DNA of 64,000 nucleotides from an uncultured Pelagibacteraceae bacterium (GCA_902619595.1 CACNFE010000005.1:1-64000), one strand, 5' to 3'; shown: positions 29,449 through 40,816, counted from the stretch's first letter. Notes: a model not told the origin generated them from the sequence alone. A program made the numbers and translations.

Positions 29449-31320
29449 ATGAAAAAAGATTTATCATTTGATGTAGTAGTCATTGGTGGAGGGCATGCTG
29501 GTTGTGAGGCTGCTACTTCATCCGCTAGGCTAGGAGTTAACACGGCATTATTTACAAACAATATTGACACTATAGGCGAAATGTCCTGTAACCCTGCTAT
29601 TGGAGGTCTTGGCAAAGGTCACTTAGTAAGAGAAATAGACGCTTTGGATGGTGTTATGGGAGAAGTAGCTGACAAATCAGGTATACAGTTTAGGTTATTA
29701 AATAGGAGTAGGGGACCCGCGGTACGTGGGCCAAGAACGCAGTCTGATAGATCCCTATATAAAAAATATATGCAACAAAAACTCGTAAACTATTGTAATT
29801 TAAGCATTTTTTCTGATCCTGTAATTAGTTTTATATTTTCTAAAAATGAAATAAATGGATTTTATACAAAATTAGGCAGAAAAGTTTTATCAAATAAGAT
29901 AATACTAACTACAGGAACATTTTTAAATGGTTTAATACATATCGGGAACGAAAAAATTCCTGCCGGACGATTTAATGAAAAACCATCAACCGGTTTGAGT
30001 GAACAATTAAAAAAATATAATTTTACGATTGGTAGACTTAAGACAGGAACCCCTCCTAGATTAGACAGCTCTACAATTAATTATCAAAATCTTGAGGAAC
30101 AACATGCGGATAGTGAACCTTATTTTTTTTCTTTCCTGACTAAGAAAAATATTAATAAGCAAGTTTCGTGTCGCATGACTTACACAAATAAAAAGGTTCA
30201 CGATATAATTTCAAAGAATATAAAACTAAGTGCGATGTATTCTGGTAGTATTCAAGGTGTTGGACCAAGATATTGCCCATCAATTGAGGATAAAGTTGTC
30301 AAATTTAGTGAAAAGGAAAGGCATCAAATCTTTTTAGAACCAGAAGGTCTGAATGATAAAACTATTTATCCTAACGGAATTTCGACATCACTTCCAGAGA
30401 AAGTTCAGTATGAAATACTCAATAATATCAATGGTTTAGAAAATGTAAGAATCCTACGTCCTGGATATGCTATAGAGTATGATTTTGTTGATCCTAGAGA
30501 GCTTTTTTTAACACTCGAGACAAAAAAAATTAAAAACCTCTATTTAGCAGGCCAAATTAATGGCACTACAGGTTATGAAGAGGCAGCAGCTCAAGGTTTA
30601 ATAGCTGGTACTAATGCTGCTTTAGCTTTCAAAAGTATGGAGCCATTTATACTAGATAGATCAGATGCATATATAGGAGTAATGATTGATGATCTAGTTA
30701 CCAAGGGAGTTGCCGAGCCATATAGAATGTTTACATCAAGAGCAGAATATAGGTTAACTCTAAGAGCTGATAATGCGGATGTTCGTTTAACTGAGAAAGG
30801 CATAAAGATTGGCTTAATTTCTAATGATAGAATATATCATTTTAAGTCAAAATTGAGCAATTTTGATAAAATTAACAAAAAAATGAATCAATTAAAAATC
30901 TCACCTTCGAAAATCGAGAAATTCGGTATCAAGATTGCAAAAGACGGAATTTATAGATCAGCAAATGAAATTTTAAGTCAAAAAGATGTAAAAATGAGTA
31001 AAATTAGGGAGATTTGGTCTGAAATACCTTTTTTTACAAAGGAGATTGATGAGGCTTTAGAGATAAAAGCTCATTATAAGGGCTATTTAACTAAGCAAAC
31101 TGCGGATATATTAGCATTTAAAAAAGATGAAAATCTTAAAATCCCAAAAAATATTGATTATGAGGCATTATCAGGCCTATCAAATGAGGTTAAATCAAAA
31201 TTTAAGAAAATTAGACCTCAAACAATGGGTCAAGCACTCAGAATAGACGGGATTACCCCTGCAGCAGTATATATTTTGTTGTCACACGTTAAAAGAAAGT
31301 CTATTAAGCATATAGCTTGA
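29449..31320 (+). CDS. mnmG: tRNA uridine-5-carboxymethylaminomethyl modification enzyme MnmG
   Basis: [69 protein letters not shown]. Confidence 0.98.
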   Translation: MKKDLSFDVVVIGGGHAGCEAATSSARLGVNTALFTNNIDTIGEMSCNPAIGGLGKGHLVREIDALDGVMGEVADKSGIQFRLLNRSRGPAVRGPRTQSDRSLYKKYMQQKLVNYCNLSIFSDPVISFIFSKNEINGFYTKLGRKVLSNKIILTTGTFLNGLIHIGNEKIPAGRFNEKPSTGLSEQLKKYNFTIGRLKTGTPPRLDSSTINYQNLEEQHADSEPYFFSFLTKKNINKQVSCRMTYTNKKVHDIISKNIKLSAMYSGSIQGVGPRYCPSIEDKVVKFSEKERHQIFLEPEGLNDKTIYPNGISTSLPEKVQYEILNNINGLENVRILRPGYAIEYDFVDPRELFLTLETKKIKNLYLAGQINGTTGYEEAAAQGLIAGTNAALAFKSMEPFILDRSDAYIGVMIDDLVTKGVAEPYRMFTSRAEYRLTLRADNADVRLTEKGIKIGLISNDRIYHFKSKLSNFDKINKKMNQLKISPSKIEKFGIKIAKDGIYRSANEILSQKDVKMSKIREIWSEIPFFTKEIDEALEIKAHYKGYLTKQTADILAFKKDENLKIPKNIDYEALSGLSNEVKSKFKKIRPQTMGQALRIDGITPAAVYILLSHVKRKSIKHIA

Positions 31321-31952
31321 TAGATTCGAAGATTTTACAATATTCTGTGCTTGAACCACTCAATGTTTCACGTGAAACATTTGAGGATTTTGAGGAATAT
31401 AGTTCACTTATTCTATCTAGAAATAAAAAAATAAACCTTATTGGAAGAGAGACAGAGAAAATTGTTAGACATAGGCACATAATAGATAGTGCACAAATAC
31501 ATGATTTTATTGATAAAAATGAGAAAATTTGTACTGATATTGGTTCAGGCTCTGGTCTTCCAGGTATAGTACTAGCAATTATAATGAAACATAAAAAAAT
31601 TTCAATGAAATTTAATCTTTATGAAAAAAGCTTCCGCAAAACAGAATTTCTGAATGAGGTCATTAATAAATTTAATTTAAATGCAGAGGTATTTCAGAAA
31701 AATATTTTTGAGGAAAAAAATTTAGTTACGGACACATTAGTATCAAGGGCTTTTAAACCGTTACCCACAATACTTGATTTAGTAAGTAATAATTTTAAAA
31801 AATCAAATAGTATAATTCTATTCTTAGGCAGAAGCGGGAAAGAGCATTTGTCAAATTGTATGAGGACATGGAACTTTGAGTATAAGGAAAAAAAAAGTTT
31901 AACGAACCCTGAGTCGAAAATTATTAAAATTTATAATTTAAAAAAAAAATGA
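31317..31952 (+). CDS. rsmG: 16S rRNA (guanine-N7)-methyltransferase RsmG (GidB)
   Basis: [46 protein letters not shown]…[15 protein letters not shown]. Confidence 0.96.
   Translation: MIDSKILQYSVLEPLNVSRETFEDFEEYSSLILSRNKKINLIGRETEKIVRHRHIIDSAQIHDFIDKNEKICTDIGSGSGLPGIVLAIIMKHKKISMKFNLYEKSFRKTEFLNEVINKFNLNAEVFQKNIFEEKNLVTDTLVSRAFKPLPTILDLVSNNFKKSNSIILFLGRSGKEHLSNCMRTWNFEYKEKKSLTNPESKIIKIYNLKKK
31364..31379. promoter_or_regulatory. parS: parS centromere-like site
   Basis: Perfect TGTTTCACGTGAAACA, the canonical chromosomal ParB site, about 0.6 kb upstream of parAB. Confidence 0.97.
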
Positions 31953-32749
31953 AATCAAAAATAATTTCAATTATCAATCAAAAAGGAGGAGTGGGCAAAA
32001 CGACTACAGTAATTAATTTAGCTGCCGGACTATCATTACAAAATAAAAAAGTACTTGTTATCGATCTTGATCCACAAGGCAATGCCACAACAGGACTCGG
32101 CTTGTCTAATCTAGAAAATTCTGAGAGCAGTATCTACAGTGTTTTAAATGGCGAAAAAAAAATTATGGATGTAATTAAAAAAACTAATTTTAAAAACCTA
32201 GAAATTATTACCTCAAATGTTGATCTCTCTGGGCTAGAGGTAGAAACAGCGGGCGATAACAGAAGAGCCTTTATTTTAAAAGACCAATTAACCGCGTATT
32301 TGAATGATTTTAGGACTGAGTACACCCACATACTTATTGACTGCCCACCATCACTGAGTTTGCTTACAATTATGGCACTTGTTGCCTCTAACTCACTGGT
32401 AGTTCCATTACAGACTGAGTTTTTTGCTTTAGAGGGTGTAACCCAGCTCATTAAAACTATAGAAAGAATAAAGTCTAACTTAAATCCTGCGCTCGTAATT
32501 CGTGGTATCTTATTAACTATGTACGATAAGAGAAATAAGCTTTCCTCACAAGTGGAAAAAGAGGCAAGAGATTATTTTAAGGAGCAAGTATACGAAACCA
32601 TAGTTCCAAGAAATGTAAGATTATCCGAAGCACCGTCGCATGGTATTCCAGTATTAATATATGATAAAACTTGCCCAGGTAGTAAATCATATTTTAGCTT
32701 TACTGAGGAGTTTTTAAATCAAGATAACAAATTTGAGAGTGCAGCATAA
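31949..32749 (+). CDS. parA: Chromosome partitioning ATPase ParA
   Basis: KIISIINQKGGVGKTTTVINLAAGLS…VIDLDPQGNATTGLG. Confidence 0.98.
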   Translation: MKSKIISIINQKGGVGKTTTVINLAAGLSLQNKKVLVIDLDPQGNATTGLGLSNLENSESSIYSVLNGEKKIMDVIKKTNFKNLEIITSNVDLSGLEVETAGDNRRAFILKDQLTAYLNDFRTEYTHILIDCPPSLSLLTIMALVASNSLVVPLQTEFFALEGVTQLIKTIERIKSNLNPALVIRGILLTMYDKRNKLSSQVEKEARDYFKEQVYETIVPRNVRLSEAPSHGIPVLIYDKTCPGSKSYFSFTEEFLNQDNKFESAA

Positions 32750-33597
32750 TGAATCCATTTAAAGCAAAGAAAGGATTAGGCAGAGGTTTATCATCTTTAA
32801 TAGGTGATATAAAAAGCACTTCCACAAATAATAAACTTCTTATTAGTGATGTTGTTCGTAGCAAATTACAACCAAGAAAAAATTTTGATAAGCAATACTT
32901 GGAAGATCTTACAAACTCTATAAAAGAGCGAGGGGTTGTACAGCCAATAATAGTCAGAAAATCAAAAAATATTAGTGGCAAGTATGAAATTATAGCCGGC
33001 GAAAGGAGATGGTTAGCATCGCAGAATGCGGGTCTGAATGAAATTCCATCTATAATTATCGAAGCTGACGACCTGAAATCTTTAGAATTTGCTATAGTTG
33101 AAAATGTACAACGTCATGACCTTAACCCTATTGAGGAAGCAAATGGGTATAAAAAATTAATGAATGATTTTGGTTATGACCAGGACAAAGTTGCTAAGTT
33201 TATAGGTAAAAGTCGAGCCCATATAGCTAATTGTCTGAGACTTCTGACATTACCAGATAATGTTATTCAATTAGTAGAGACAAATAAACTTTCCCAAGGT
33301 CATGCGAAGATATTAGTTGGTTTGGAAAATTGTTTTGTTATTGCAAAAAAAATAATAGATAAAAAATTATCAGTCCGTCAATCTGAAAATCTTGTAAGAC
33401 TTTTTAAGAACAATCCGAAAAGAAAAATTTCCTCTAAGTCTGCGAATATAAAAGATTTAGAGAATATATTAAAAGATAAACTAGGTATTAGAGTTTTGAT
33501 AAATAATAAAAAAAATAATCGTGGACTAATTAGTTTTGAGTATAAAGATTTAGATCAATTAAACAGGTTAATTGAGATAATAAAGTCTAACTATTAG
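32749..33597 (+). CDS. parB: Chromosome partitioning protein ParB
   Basis: KKGLGRGLSSLIGD; IVENVQRHDLNPIEEANGYKKL; HTH VAKFIGKSRAHIANCLRLLTLP. Confidence 0.98.
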   Translation: MNPFKAKKGLGRGLSSLIGDIKSTSTNNKLLISDVVRSKLQPRKNFDKQYLEDLTNSIKERGVVQPIIVRKSKNISGKYEIIAGERRWLASQNAGLNEIPSIIIEADDLKSLEFAIVENVQRHDLNPIEEANGYKKLMNDFGYDQDKVAKFIGKSRAHIANCLRLLTLPDNVIQLVETNKLSQGHAKILVGLENCFVIAKKIIDKKLSVRQSENLVRLFKNNPKRKISSKSANIKDLENILKDKLGIRVLINNKKNNRGLISFEYKDLDQLNRLIEIIKSNY

Positions 33598-34576
33598 TTT
33601 TTGTTTGAGAAATAATGAAATCGTAAAGAATATTCATAGTATTTATGTTATGTTTCTTTATTAAAAGTTCTATTTCTCCCAATTTATACATTAGTTTCCT
33701 GATTTTATCTAAATCCCACGCCCTCATTTGCGATTTTACTAATTCCTTATCTTTCCAAAAAATAGGCGGTTTATAAACAGAGATAACATTATCGATATTT
33801 GGGTTCTTTATTTGATTTTCTTTCAAAACCACAAGTCGTTTTACTTTAAATAACATTATCCGAACTATTGCAATGCAGTCTTCGTAAGTATAATTATTTT
33901 CATTAAGGATATTAGTAGTTTTCTTCAAATTTCTATTTAAACAATGATCACTTAATTCAGAATAACTATAATTGTCTGCAAGATTGGTCAATTTAATTAC
34001 ATCATCAACGGTAACTTTATTTTTTATTTTAATCAAACTTTCTATTTTTGCTAGTTCGCTGTAAAGATTTTTTCTATCTCCTCTACATCTTTCAACTATT
34101 ATATTTATATTTTCTTGTGAAATAGAAACTTTAGATTTTTTAAAAAAATTATCAGCCAGGGTTACAAGCGTTGAACTATCATCAATATAAAAAGGTATAC
34201 AAACCAAATCTTTCGATTTCTCAAATTTGTTCCTCATCTTTGATTTTTTATCTAAAACACCAGCCCTAATAATAATTTTTATATCGTCGTAATTTTTATC
34301 TAAAAGATCTTCAATTATAAAAAAAAACTTATCCGTAGCTCTATTAATAATTAATGTCCTCTTATTTTCAAACAAAGATACGTTGTTTAGTTCTGAGAAA
34401 ATTATACTTGGATTATTAATTATTTCTTCAGAGTCGTATGTAAGAACGCTTTCTTGAAAGTCTTTTACAATTATGTCGGTTATCTCTTTTTTAAAACCCT
34501 CATTTTCACCATATAGTAAAAAAAAACTTTGCTTATTTGGATATAAGTTTTTTACCTGAAAGGTTTTGATAATCAT
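33587..34576 (-). CDS. holA: DNA polymerase III delta subunit
   Basis: HolA-like layout (FLLYGENEGFKKEITDII; CRGDRKNLYSELAKIESL); convergent with parB, next to lptE-leuS. Confidence 0.88.
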   Translation of the reverse strand: MIIKTFQVKNLYPNKQSFFLLYGENEGFKKEITDIIVKDFQESVLTYDSEEIINNPSIIFSELNNVSLFENKRTLIINRATDKFFFIIEDLLDKNYDDIKIIIRAGVLDKKSKMRNKFEKSKDLVCIPFYIDDSSTLVTLADNFFKKSKVSISQENINIIVERCRGDRKNLYSELAKIESLIKIKNKVTVDDVIKLTNLADNYSYSELSDHCLNRNLKKTTNILNENNYTYEDCIAIVRIMLFKVKRLVVLKENQIKNPNIDNVISVYKPPIFWKDKELVKSQMRAWDLDKIRKLMYKLGEIELLIKKHNINTMNILYDFIISQTKTNS

Positions 34577-35088
34577 TATTTTTTAACAGTATAACCAATA
34601 TTCCCTTTTAAAGAAGCATTTGATTTGTTTACTGAGATGCTTTGTAAATAGAGTAATAGGTCCTCAATTATTTTTTCTGTTAAATTTTCTTTTAACGAGT
34701 CCTCATATTTTTTAAGATTAAATTTATTTTCGCTATTATTATAGTTAATTGCCTCAGAAAAAACTTTGCTTTGCTCGATACCACTCTCACTAGATACATT
34801 AACCTTTACATAAATACTTAAATTAAAAACATTCGGGTTTCCTTGTTTATCTTTAGATGCTGTTTTTTTTTCAAATTTTGAGTCGATCTCTAAATTAAAA
34901 TTATCAGCGTTTGTATTACTACTCAGTACTCCTAGCCTATTCTTAATTTGTCTTCCTATATTTTGATCATTTAAAATTTTAATTTGAGTTACACTAAAAT
35001 TTAAATTTTTATTTGAATAAATAGTCTGGTATCCGCACTGGGATAAAAATATTAAGATTGTAAAAAAAAATATTTTGTTTTTTATCAT
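34576..35088 (-). CDS. lptE: LPS-assembly lipoprotein LptE-like
   Basis: Lipobox-like [11 protein letters not shown]; conserved position between leuS and holA. Confidence 0.8.
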   Translation of the reverse strand: MIKNKIFFFTILIFLSQCGYQTIYSNKNLNFSVTQIKILNDQNIGRQIKNRLGVLSSNTNADNFNLEIDSKFEKKTASKDKQGNPNVFNLSIYVKVNVSSESGIEQSKVFSEAINYNNSENKFNLKKYEDSLKENLTEKIIEDLLLYLQSISVNKSNASLKGNIGYTVKK

Positions 35089-37637
35089 TTTGTTAAAATA
35101 TTAATTAATCTATTCTTTACGAAAAAAACTTTATTAATTTCTTTTTCCTCGAAAATTTTTCCTATTTTAGCGTCTTTTTTAATTTGATCCATCAAAGTTT
35201 TTTCATCGATGTCTTTAGTTGCAGATAGTATTGCTTTTTTTTTACCATTAATTTGAATTACAAATTCTATATTCTCAACTTCTAGCAACTTTTTATCAAT
35301 ATCGGGCCATGCTTGGAAAACCTCACAATTTAGGCTTTCTAGACACTCAAAAATAATATGTGGCAATATAGGAGAAAATACTGTTAAAATTTTTTTATAG
35401 TTTTCTTTTAGATTATTTTTTGAAACATCATTTTCTAAGAATTTTGATAGATAATTATAGGTTTCGTGCATGTTGGCTATAATAACGTTGTAGTTAAATT
35501 TAGTTAAATGACTATTTAATCTATTAATTAATTGAGCGGTAAACTTATCAAGCTCAATGTCTGAATTCTGCTTTTGATTTTCTGATGAAATATTAATCTT
35601 ATCTAAAATCTTTTGATGTAATAGCCAAAACTTTTGAACAAATTTGTATGATGCTGTCATACCTTGTTCCGACCATTGGACATCTTTCTCTGGTGGACTG
35701 TCAGATAAAATAAAAAATCTTACAGCATCAGCTCCGTAGTTTTCGATCATTTTCTCCGGGTCAATAGTATTTTTTTTTGATTTGGACATAGACTCCGATG
35801 GTCCTACATTTACTAATTTTTTAGGGTTATTTTTTAAAAAGAATTTTTTGCCATCCTTTGTGTCTACTTCATCAGGACTTAACCATTTACTATTTTCATC
35901 TTGATAAGTTTCATGACATACCATTCCTTGGGTAAAAAGACTTGTAAATGGCTCAGTTATATCTAAGTTTTTATTTTCAAAATTCAACGCCTGCATAAAA
36001 AATCTTGAATATAACAAATGTAAAATTGCATGTTCTACTCCACCAATATATTGATCAACTGGCATCCAATATTTTATATCTTCGTTGTTATATCCGTAAT
36101 CAGAATTTCTTGGCGAACAAAATCTCAAAAAATACCATGACGAATCGACAAATGTATCTAAGGTATCAGTTTCTCTAACCATTTCATGATTATTTATTTT
36201 TACTTTTTTCCAATCTTTTTTATTATCAAGTGGATTCCCTTTTTTATTTAAATCGATTTCTTCAGGTAATTTTACTGGCAAACTTTCTTTTGGTATCAAG
36301 TGTACTTTTCCATTTTCATCATAAGCCACTGGTATTGGACAACCCCAATATCTTTGTCTTGAAACACCCCAGTCTTTTAATCTAAAATTAATCTTTTTCT
36401 TTCCCAATTTTCTTTTTTCTAAAATCTCAATAGTTTTAATAATTGACTCATCCGGTACTTTAAAACCATCTAAAAATTTCGAGTTATAAATCTCTCCAGG
36501 TCCCGTATACGCAGTGTCAGTTACTGAAAAACTATGATTTTGATCTGTAGGTTTTACAACGGTTTTAAACGGTATTTTATACTTATTCGCAAAATCAAGA
36601 TCCCTTTGATCATGTGCTGGGCAGCCAAAAACTGCTCCAAATCCATAATCCATTAAAACAAAATTTGCAAAATATACGGGTACTTTTTGTTCAGGGTTTA
36701 GGGGATTTGCTGCAACTAAATCTGTCTTAAAGCCTATTTTTTCACCTAGCGCAATTGACTCCTCAGTTGTACCAGTCTTTGAGCATTCCTTTTTAAAATC
36801 AATGAATCTTTGATCTTTATTAAAAAATTCAGAAATTGGATGATCAACTGATACAGCTAAAAAGGAAAAACCAAACAATGTATCTGGCCGAGTTGTAAAA
36901 CATTTTATTTGATCTATTGGTAATTTGCCATCAATTTTAAAATTAATTTCACAACCAAAAGACTTTCCTATCCAATTTTTTTGCATGGTTTTAACTTTAT
37001 TCGGCCAATTGTCTAAAGTATTTAGTCCATTTAAAAGCTGATCAGAAAATTTGGAAATATTAAAAAACCACTGACTTAATTTTTTTCTCTCGACCACAGC
37101 TCCTGACCGCCATCCTTTGCCGTCAATTACTTGTTCATTAGCTAAAACGGTTTCATCTACTGGATCCCAATTTACATAGTTTTCTCTCCTATAAACTAAG
37201 CCTTTATTGTATAATTCAATAAAAAATAATTGTTGATGTTTATAGTAATCCTCTGAGCAAGTAGATATTTCTCTATCCCAATCAATTGATAAACCTAATT
37301 TTTTTAGTTGTTTTTTCATTACAGAAATGTTCTTTTCTGTCCAGTCTTTAGGATGAAGATTATTTTCTCTAGCAGCATTTTCAGCTGGCATACCAAAAGA
37401 GTCCCACCCCATAGGATGAAGCACATTGTATCCTTGCATAGATTTAAATCTTGATAATACATCTCCTATTGTGTAATTTCTAACGTGTCCCATATGAATT
37501 TTTCCAGATGGGTACGGAAACATTTCAAGACAGTAAAATTTTTTCTTTTTTCTATCTAACTCAGATTTAAAAGATTTATTTTCTTCCCAAAATTTTTGCC
37601 ATTTGTTTTCAATTTTTTTAAAATTGTATCTTTCCAT
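35085..37637 (-). CDS. leuS: Leucyl-tRNA synthetase
   Basis: [27 protein letters not shown] (HIGH-like); [15 protein letters not shown] (KMSKS). Confidence 0.98.
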   Translation of the reverse strand: MERYNFKKIENKWQKFWEENKSFKSELDRKKKKFYCLEMFPYPSGKIHMGHVRNYTIGDVLSRFKSMQGYNVLHPMGWDSFGMPAENAARENNLHPKDWTEKNISVMKKQLKKLGLSIDWDREISTCSEDYYKHQQLFFIELYNKGLVYRRENYVNWDPVDETVLANEQVIDGKGWRSGAVVERKKLSQWFFNISKFSDQLLNGLNTLDNWPNKVKTMQKNWIGKSFGCEINFKIDGKLPIDQIKCFTTRPDTLFGFSFLAVSVDHPISEFFNKDQRFIDFKKECSKTGTTEESIALGEKIGFKTDLVAANPLNPEQKVPVYFANFVLMDYGFGAVFGCPAHDQRDLDFANKYKIPFKTVVKPTDQNHSFSVTDTAYTGPGEIYNSKFLDGFKVPDESIIKTIEILEKRKLGKKKINFRLKDWGVSRQRYWGCPIPVAYDENGKVHLIPKESLPVKLPEEIDLNKKGNPLDNKKDWKKVKINNHEMVRETDTLDTFVDSSWYFLRFCSPRNSDYGYNNEDIKYWMPVDQYIGGVEHAILHLLYSRFFMQALNFENKNLDITEPFTSLFTQGMVCHETYQDENSKWLSPDEVDTKDGKKFFLKNNPKKLVNVGPSESMSKSKKNTIDPEKMIENYGADAVRFFILSDSPPEKDVQWSEQGMTASYKFVQKFWLLHQKILDKINISSENQKQNSDIELDKFTAQLINRLNSHLTKFNYNVIIANMHETYNYLSKFLENDVSKNNLKENYKKILTVFSPILPHIIFECLESLNCEVFQAWPDIDKKLLEVENIEFVIQINGKKKAILSATKDIDEKTLMDQIKKDAKIGKIFEEKEINKVFFVKNRLINILTK

Positions 37638-37659
37638 TACTTAAACAAATCAAAATAGG

Positions 37660-38256
37660 TTAGTTGTAATCTTTTGGTGTTTTACCAGCTTTTTTATTTT
37701 TTGATCCTTTTCTGTACTTTCTAACTGAGTCTGCGTTTGCTCTGTCGCCCTGTTCTTTAAAAATTGAGGCTTTTTTTAGAATTGCAAGTTTTATTTGATT
37801 AGTAATTTCACTTTCAATTTTTTGAATTTGACAATCACTTTTGTCTATTGAACTGCAAAGTTTTTCATGAACAATTACTTTCAAACCATCGGCTCTAATT
37901 TCGTTGCTAAGAAATCTAACCGTAATTTTTAATTCTCTTAACTTAGTTTCTTCATCTTTGTTATTTCCTGAAAACCAATCCGTAATTATAATCCCACCCG
38001 AGTAACTTGCGTTTGTAAAACTAACAAAGTCTAATACTTCAATTGAAGCCCTCCACATTTCATTCGATGAAGCGAAGTCAAAAACTCCACCTTGTCTTTT
38101 TGGTCCACCAAATGATATGCCTCTTCCTTCCTCAATATTTTTTTCAACTCTTTCGTTTACATCTATGGGTACATCTTTTGCTGATGGAAAGGTGAACATG
38201 TCTTTTCCACAAGAACTAAGAAATAAAATAACGAGTAAGTAAAATATTTTTTGCAT
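37660..38256 (-). CDS. DUF3576-like lipoprotein
   Basis: Lipobox FLSSCGKD; MWRASIEVLDFVSFTNASYSGGIIITDWFS. Confidence 0.85.
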   Translation of the reverse strand: MQKIFYLLVILFLSSCGKDMFTFPSAKDVPIDVNERVEKNIEEGRGISFGGPKRQGGVFDFASSNEMWRASIEVLDFVSFTNASYSGGIIITDWFSGNNKDEETKLRELKITVRFLSNEIRADGLKVIVHEKLCSSIDKSDCQIQKIESEITNQIKLAILKKASIFKEQGDRANADSVRKYRKGSKNKKAGKTPKDYN

Positions 38257-38378
38257 TTATCTATTTATTAAGTTTTTAACCCTTAAATTGAAAAAAACAC
38301 TTAGAATTATTAGATTAATTTTGATTTGCCTTATTTTTTTTTTATGGAAAAAAACTCAATAAAATCAATACTTTTTTT

Positions 38379-38394
38379 GTTGTAATTTTACAAC
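38379..38394. promoter_or_regulatory. Inverted repeat GTTGTAA-TT-TTACAAC in porin leader region
   Basis: 7-bp perfect arms with 2-nt spacer, about 107 bp upstream of the porin ATG. Confidence 0.45.
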
Positions 38395-38465
38395 ACTTAG
38401 TTAAAAAATGTTGATTTTTAATAACTTTTAGAAAAATCAGCTCTATCAAAGTATATAAAACCTTC

Positions 38466-38479
38466 ATTCATATATGAAT
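38466..38479. repeat. Perfect 14-bp palindrome ATTCATATATGAAT just upstream of the porin RBS
   Basis: Direct reading; RBS AAGGAG at 38489-38494. Confidence 0.6.
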
Positions 38480-38500
38480 ATAAAAACAAAGGAGTTTAAT

Positions 38501-39592
38501 ATGAATAAACTTAAAAAACTAGGACTTACAGCTTTAGGAACATCTTTAGTTGCAAGTTCTGCAATCGCAGCTGATGCAAGTTTAACTGGTAACGTTGGTT
38601 ACACTTGGTCATCAGAAGAAGTTGGAACTTCAACGACTGATGGTATCGGTTATGAAGCTGACTTCAATATGGTTGTAAGCGGAGAAATGGATAACGGTTG
38701 GACTGCAACTGGTGCATTACTTTTAACTGAGAGTGCTACACTTTCATCTAGCTGGACATCACTAACTATGGGATCAATGGGAACAGTTATCGTTGGTAAC
38801 GGTTATGGTGGTGTAGGTCAAGCATTTGACGATGTAACACCTAGAGCTTACGAAGAGAACCACGACGGTATGAAAACATCTACAGCTATCGATAACATCG
38901 GTGCTTCAATGGATAATGGACAAATCTTATATATGTCTCCATCATTTGATGTTGCTGGATTCAGTGCATCAGTAATGGCTGAATACGCTCCAGAAGCTGA
39001 TGATGCTGCAGTAACTGATGGTGGTGTTTCTGCTGGTGCATCAAACATTTGGTCTTCAGGTCAAGGTCTTGGTGTTAAAGTATCAGGTATGGGTATTTCT
39101 GCTGGTGCATATGCAAGCGAGAAGTCAAGAGACGGTGACGCTGGTGGTGCAACTGGAGACTCAATGAATGCTACATGGCATGTGAGCTACTCAGCTGGTC
39201 CTGTATCTATCGGTTACCAAACTGGTGGTGCTGATAACGCATTATCAACTGGTACAAGAACTGCAAACTCAAGAACTGGTGGTGCTGAAGCTGCTAATAC
39301 AGCTAAGCTTTACACAACAGCTGGTGGTATATTTGAGTACGAGAAAATGTCAATTGCTGCAAACGTAAACGACAACTTCTCAATCTCTTGGGGTGAGTTG
39401 AAAGAAACTTACGATGCTCAGGACGATGGAACAATCGCAGATGTAGAAATGAAGTCTACTTCAATTCAATTTGCTTACTCAATGGGATCTATGTCAGTAA
39501 AAGGTTACATGACTGATACTGATAACCCAGGTTGGGATGCGAATGCATTATCTGACGAAGTAACAGAATTAGCAGTAGGATTCTCATTCTAA
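38501..39592 (+). CDS. Major outer-membrane porin
   Basis: Signal peptide MNKLKKLGLTALGTSLVASSAIA, beta-barrel-like alternation, terminal aromatic …VGFSF; strong RBS AAGGAG; ATG 38501 preferred over 38474. Confidence 0.9.
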   Translation: MNKLKKLGLTALGTSLVASSAIAADASLTGNVGYTWSSEEVGTSTTDGIGYEADFNMVVSGEMDNGWTATGALLLTESATLSSSWTSLTMGSMGTVIVGNGYGGVGQAFDDVTPRAYEENHDGMKTSTAIDNIGASMDNGQILYMSPSFDVAGFSASVMAEYAPEADDAAVTDGGVSAGASNIWSSGQGLGVKVSGMGISAGAYASEKSRDGDAGGATGDSMNATWHVSYSAGPVSIGYQTGGADNALSTGTRTANSRTGGAEAANTAKLYTTAGGIFEYEKMSIAANVNDNFSISWGELKETYDAQDDGTIADVEMKSTSIQFAYSMGSMSVKGYMTDTDNPGWDANALSDEVTELAVGFSF

Positions 39593-39617
39593 TTGCGTCG
39601 AAAGACAATAATTCTAT

Positions 39618-39653
39618 AAAACGGCCTAAATTTTATTTAGGCCGTTTTTTTTT
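39618..39653 (+). terminator. Rho-independent terminator of the porin gene
   Basis: AAAACGGCCTAAAT TTT ATTTAGGCCGTTTT followed by a T run; 14-bp arms, 26 nt after the stop. Confidence 0.95.
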
Positions 39654-40177
39654 ATCCAAGATATAGAGGCGACTCCACACGATTTTGTTAAATTTATATT
39701 TCTTAAATTTTTTGAGTTAATTCCACCAAGGCTAATAATTTTCTTGCTTGTTTGATTTGCTAACAAATTAAATTTAATTGTATCAAGAAATTTTTTATTT
39801 TTTTCTGTTTTAAATATTGGACTAATAAATATCTTTTCGCAGTTTTGTCTTTCTTTTATTTTAATTTCTATAGAATTATGTGCTGAACCAATTATTCTGA
39901 AATTTTTATAGCAACTTATATTTTTGTAATTTAGATCTTTATTAAAAGCAGGAAGATATACCCCATCTAAACCAAGTCTTATGGCGAGTTTTATATTATT
40001 GGCTAAAAATAAATTGAAGCCTTTTTTTTTACAAAAATATTTAGTTTTCAAAATTTCATTTTCTTCTATCTTTCTATTATAATCTCTGAAAATTATGTTA
40101 ATTTTCTTTTTAATTTCTGATAACTCTTTAAAATCAAATCTGTCTATGAAATAATAAATTTCTAAATATTTATGCAT
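39626..40177 (-). CDS. Thiamine-phosphate synthase/TenI-like protein
   Basis: LAIRLGLDGVYLPAFN … IIGSAHNSIEIKIKERQNCEKIFISPIFKT … IISLGGINSKNLRNI…GVASISWI. Confidence 0.8.
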   Translation of the reverse strand: MHKYLEIYYFIDRFDFKELSEIKKKINIIFRDYNRKIEENEILKTKYFCKKKGFNLFLANNIKLAIRLGLDGVYLPAFNKDLNYKNISCYKNFRIIGSAHNSIEIKIKERQNCEKIFISPIFKTEKNKKFLDTIKFNLLANQTSKKIISLGGINSKNLRNINLTKSCGVASISWIKKNGLNKI

Positions 40178-40816
40178 GACCCAAAAAATACTTTAATATT
40201 AATAAAAAAAGAAATTCAAGAAATCAATCCTAATAGTGAACTTATTGTTGTTACAAAAACTTTTGGAATTAATAAAATATTACCTATAATAGATACTGGG
40301 CACAGTCACTTTGGTGAAAACAAAGTTCAAGAAGCTTTAGCAAAATGGGAGTCAGTTAAAGCTGTAAATAAAAATATTAAGCTTCATCTAATCGGCAAGC
40401 TACAAACTAATAAAGTTAAATTTTGTTTTCCGCTTTTCGACTATATTCATGGTTTAGATAGTATTAAATTAGCCGAAAAAATTGCTAACGAACAAGTTAA
40501 AAAAAATTTTAGACCTAAAATTTTTATCCAAATTAATATAGGAGACGAGGATCAAAAAAGTGGAGTGAGCCAGGAGAGCATTGTTAAATTTTATTCTGAT
40601 ATAAAAAAAGATTATGATTTAGATGTAATTGGTTTAATGTGCATACCTCCGTTTGTTGAAGACACAACACCTTTTTTCAAAAAAATGGAGTCTTATGCCA
40701 AAAGATTAAATATGAGCCATTTGAGCATGGGAATGTCCAACGATTACATAGAGGCTTTAAAGCACTCAGCAACATTTATAAGAGTTGGATCAAAAATAAT
40801 GGGTAAAAGAATTTAA
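40172..40816 (+). CDS. YggS-family PLP homeostasis protein
   Basis: ELIVVTKTFGINKILPIIDTGHSHFGENKVQEALAKWES…HLIGKLQTNKVKF…LSMGMSNDYIEALKHSATFIRVGSKIMG. Confidence 0.95.
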   Translation: MHDPKNTLILIKKEIQEINPNSELIVVTKTFGINKILPIIDTGHSHFGENKVQEALAKWESVKAVNKNIKLHLIGKLQTNKVKFCFPLFDYIHGLDSIKLAEKIANEQVKKNFRPKIFIQINIGDEDQKSGVSQESIVKFYSDIKKDYDLDVIGLMCIPPFVEDTTPFFKKMESYAKRLNMSHLSMGMSNDYIEALKHSATFIRVGSKIMGKRI

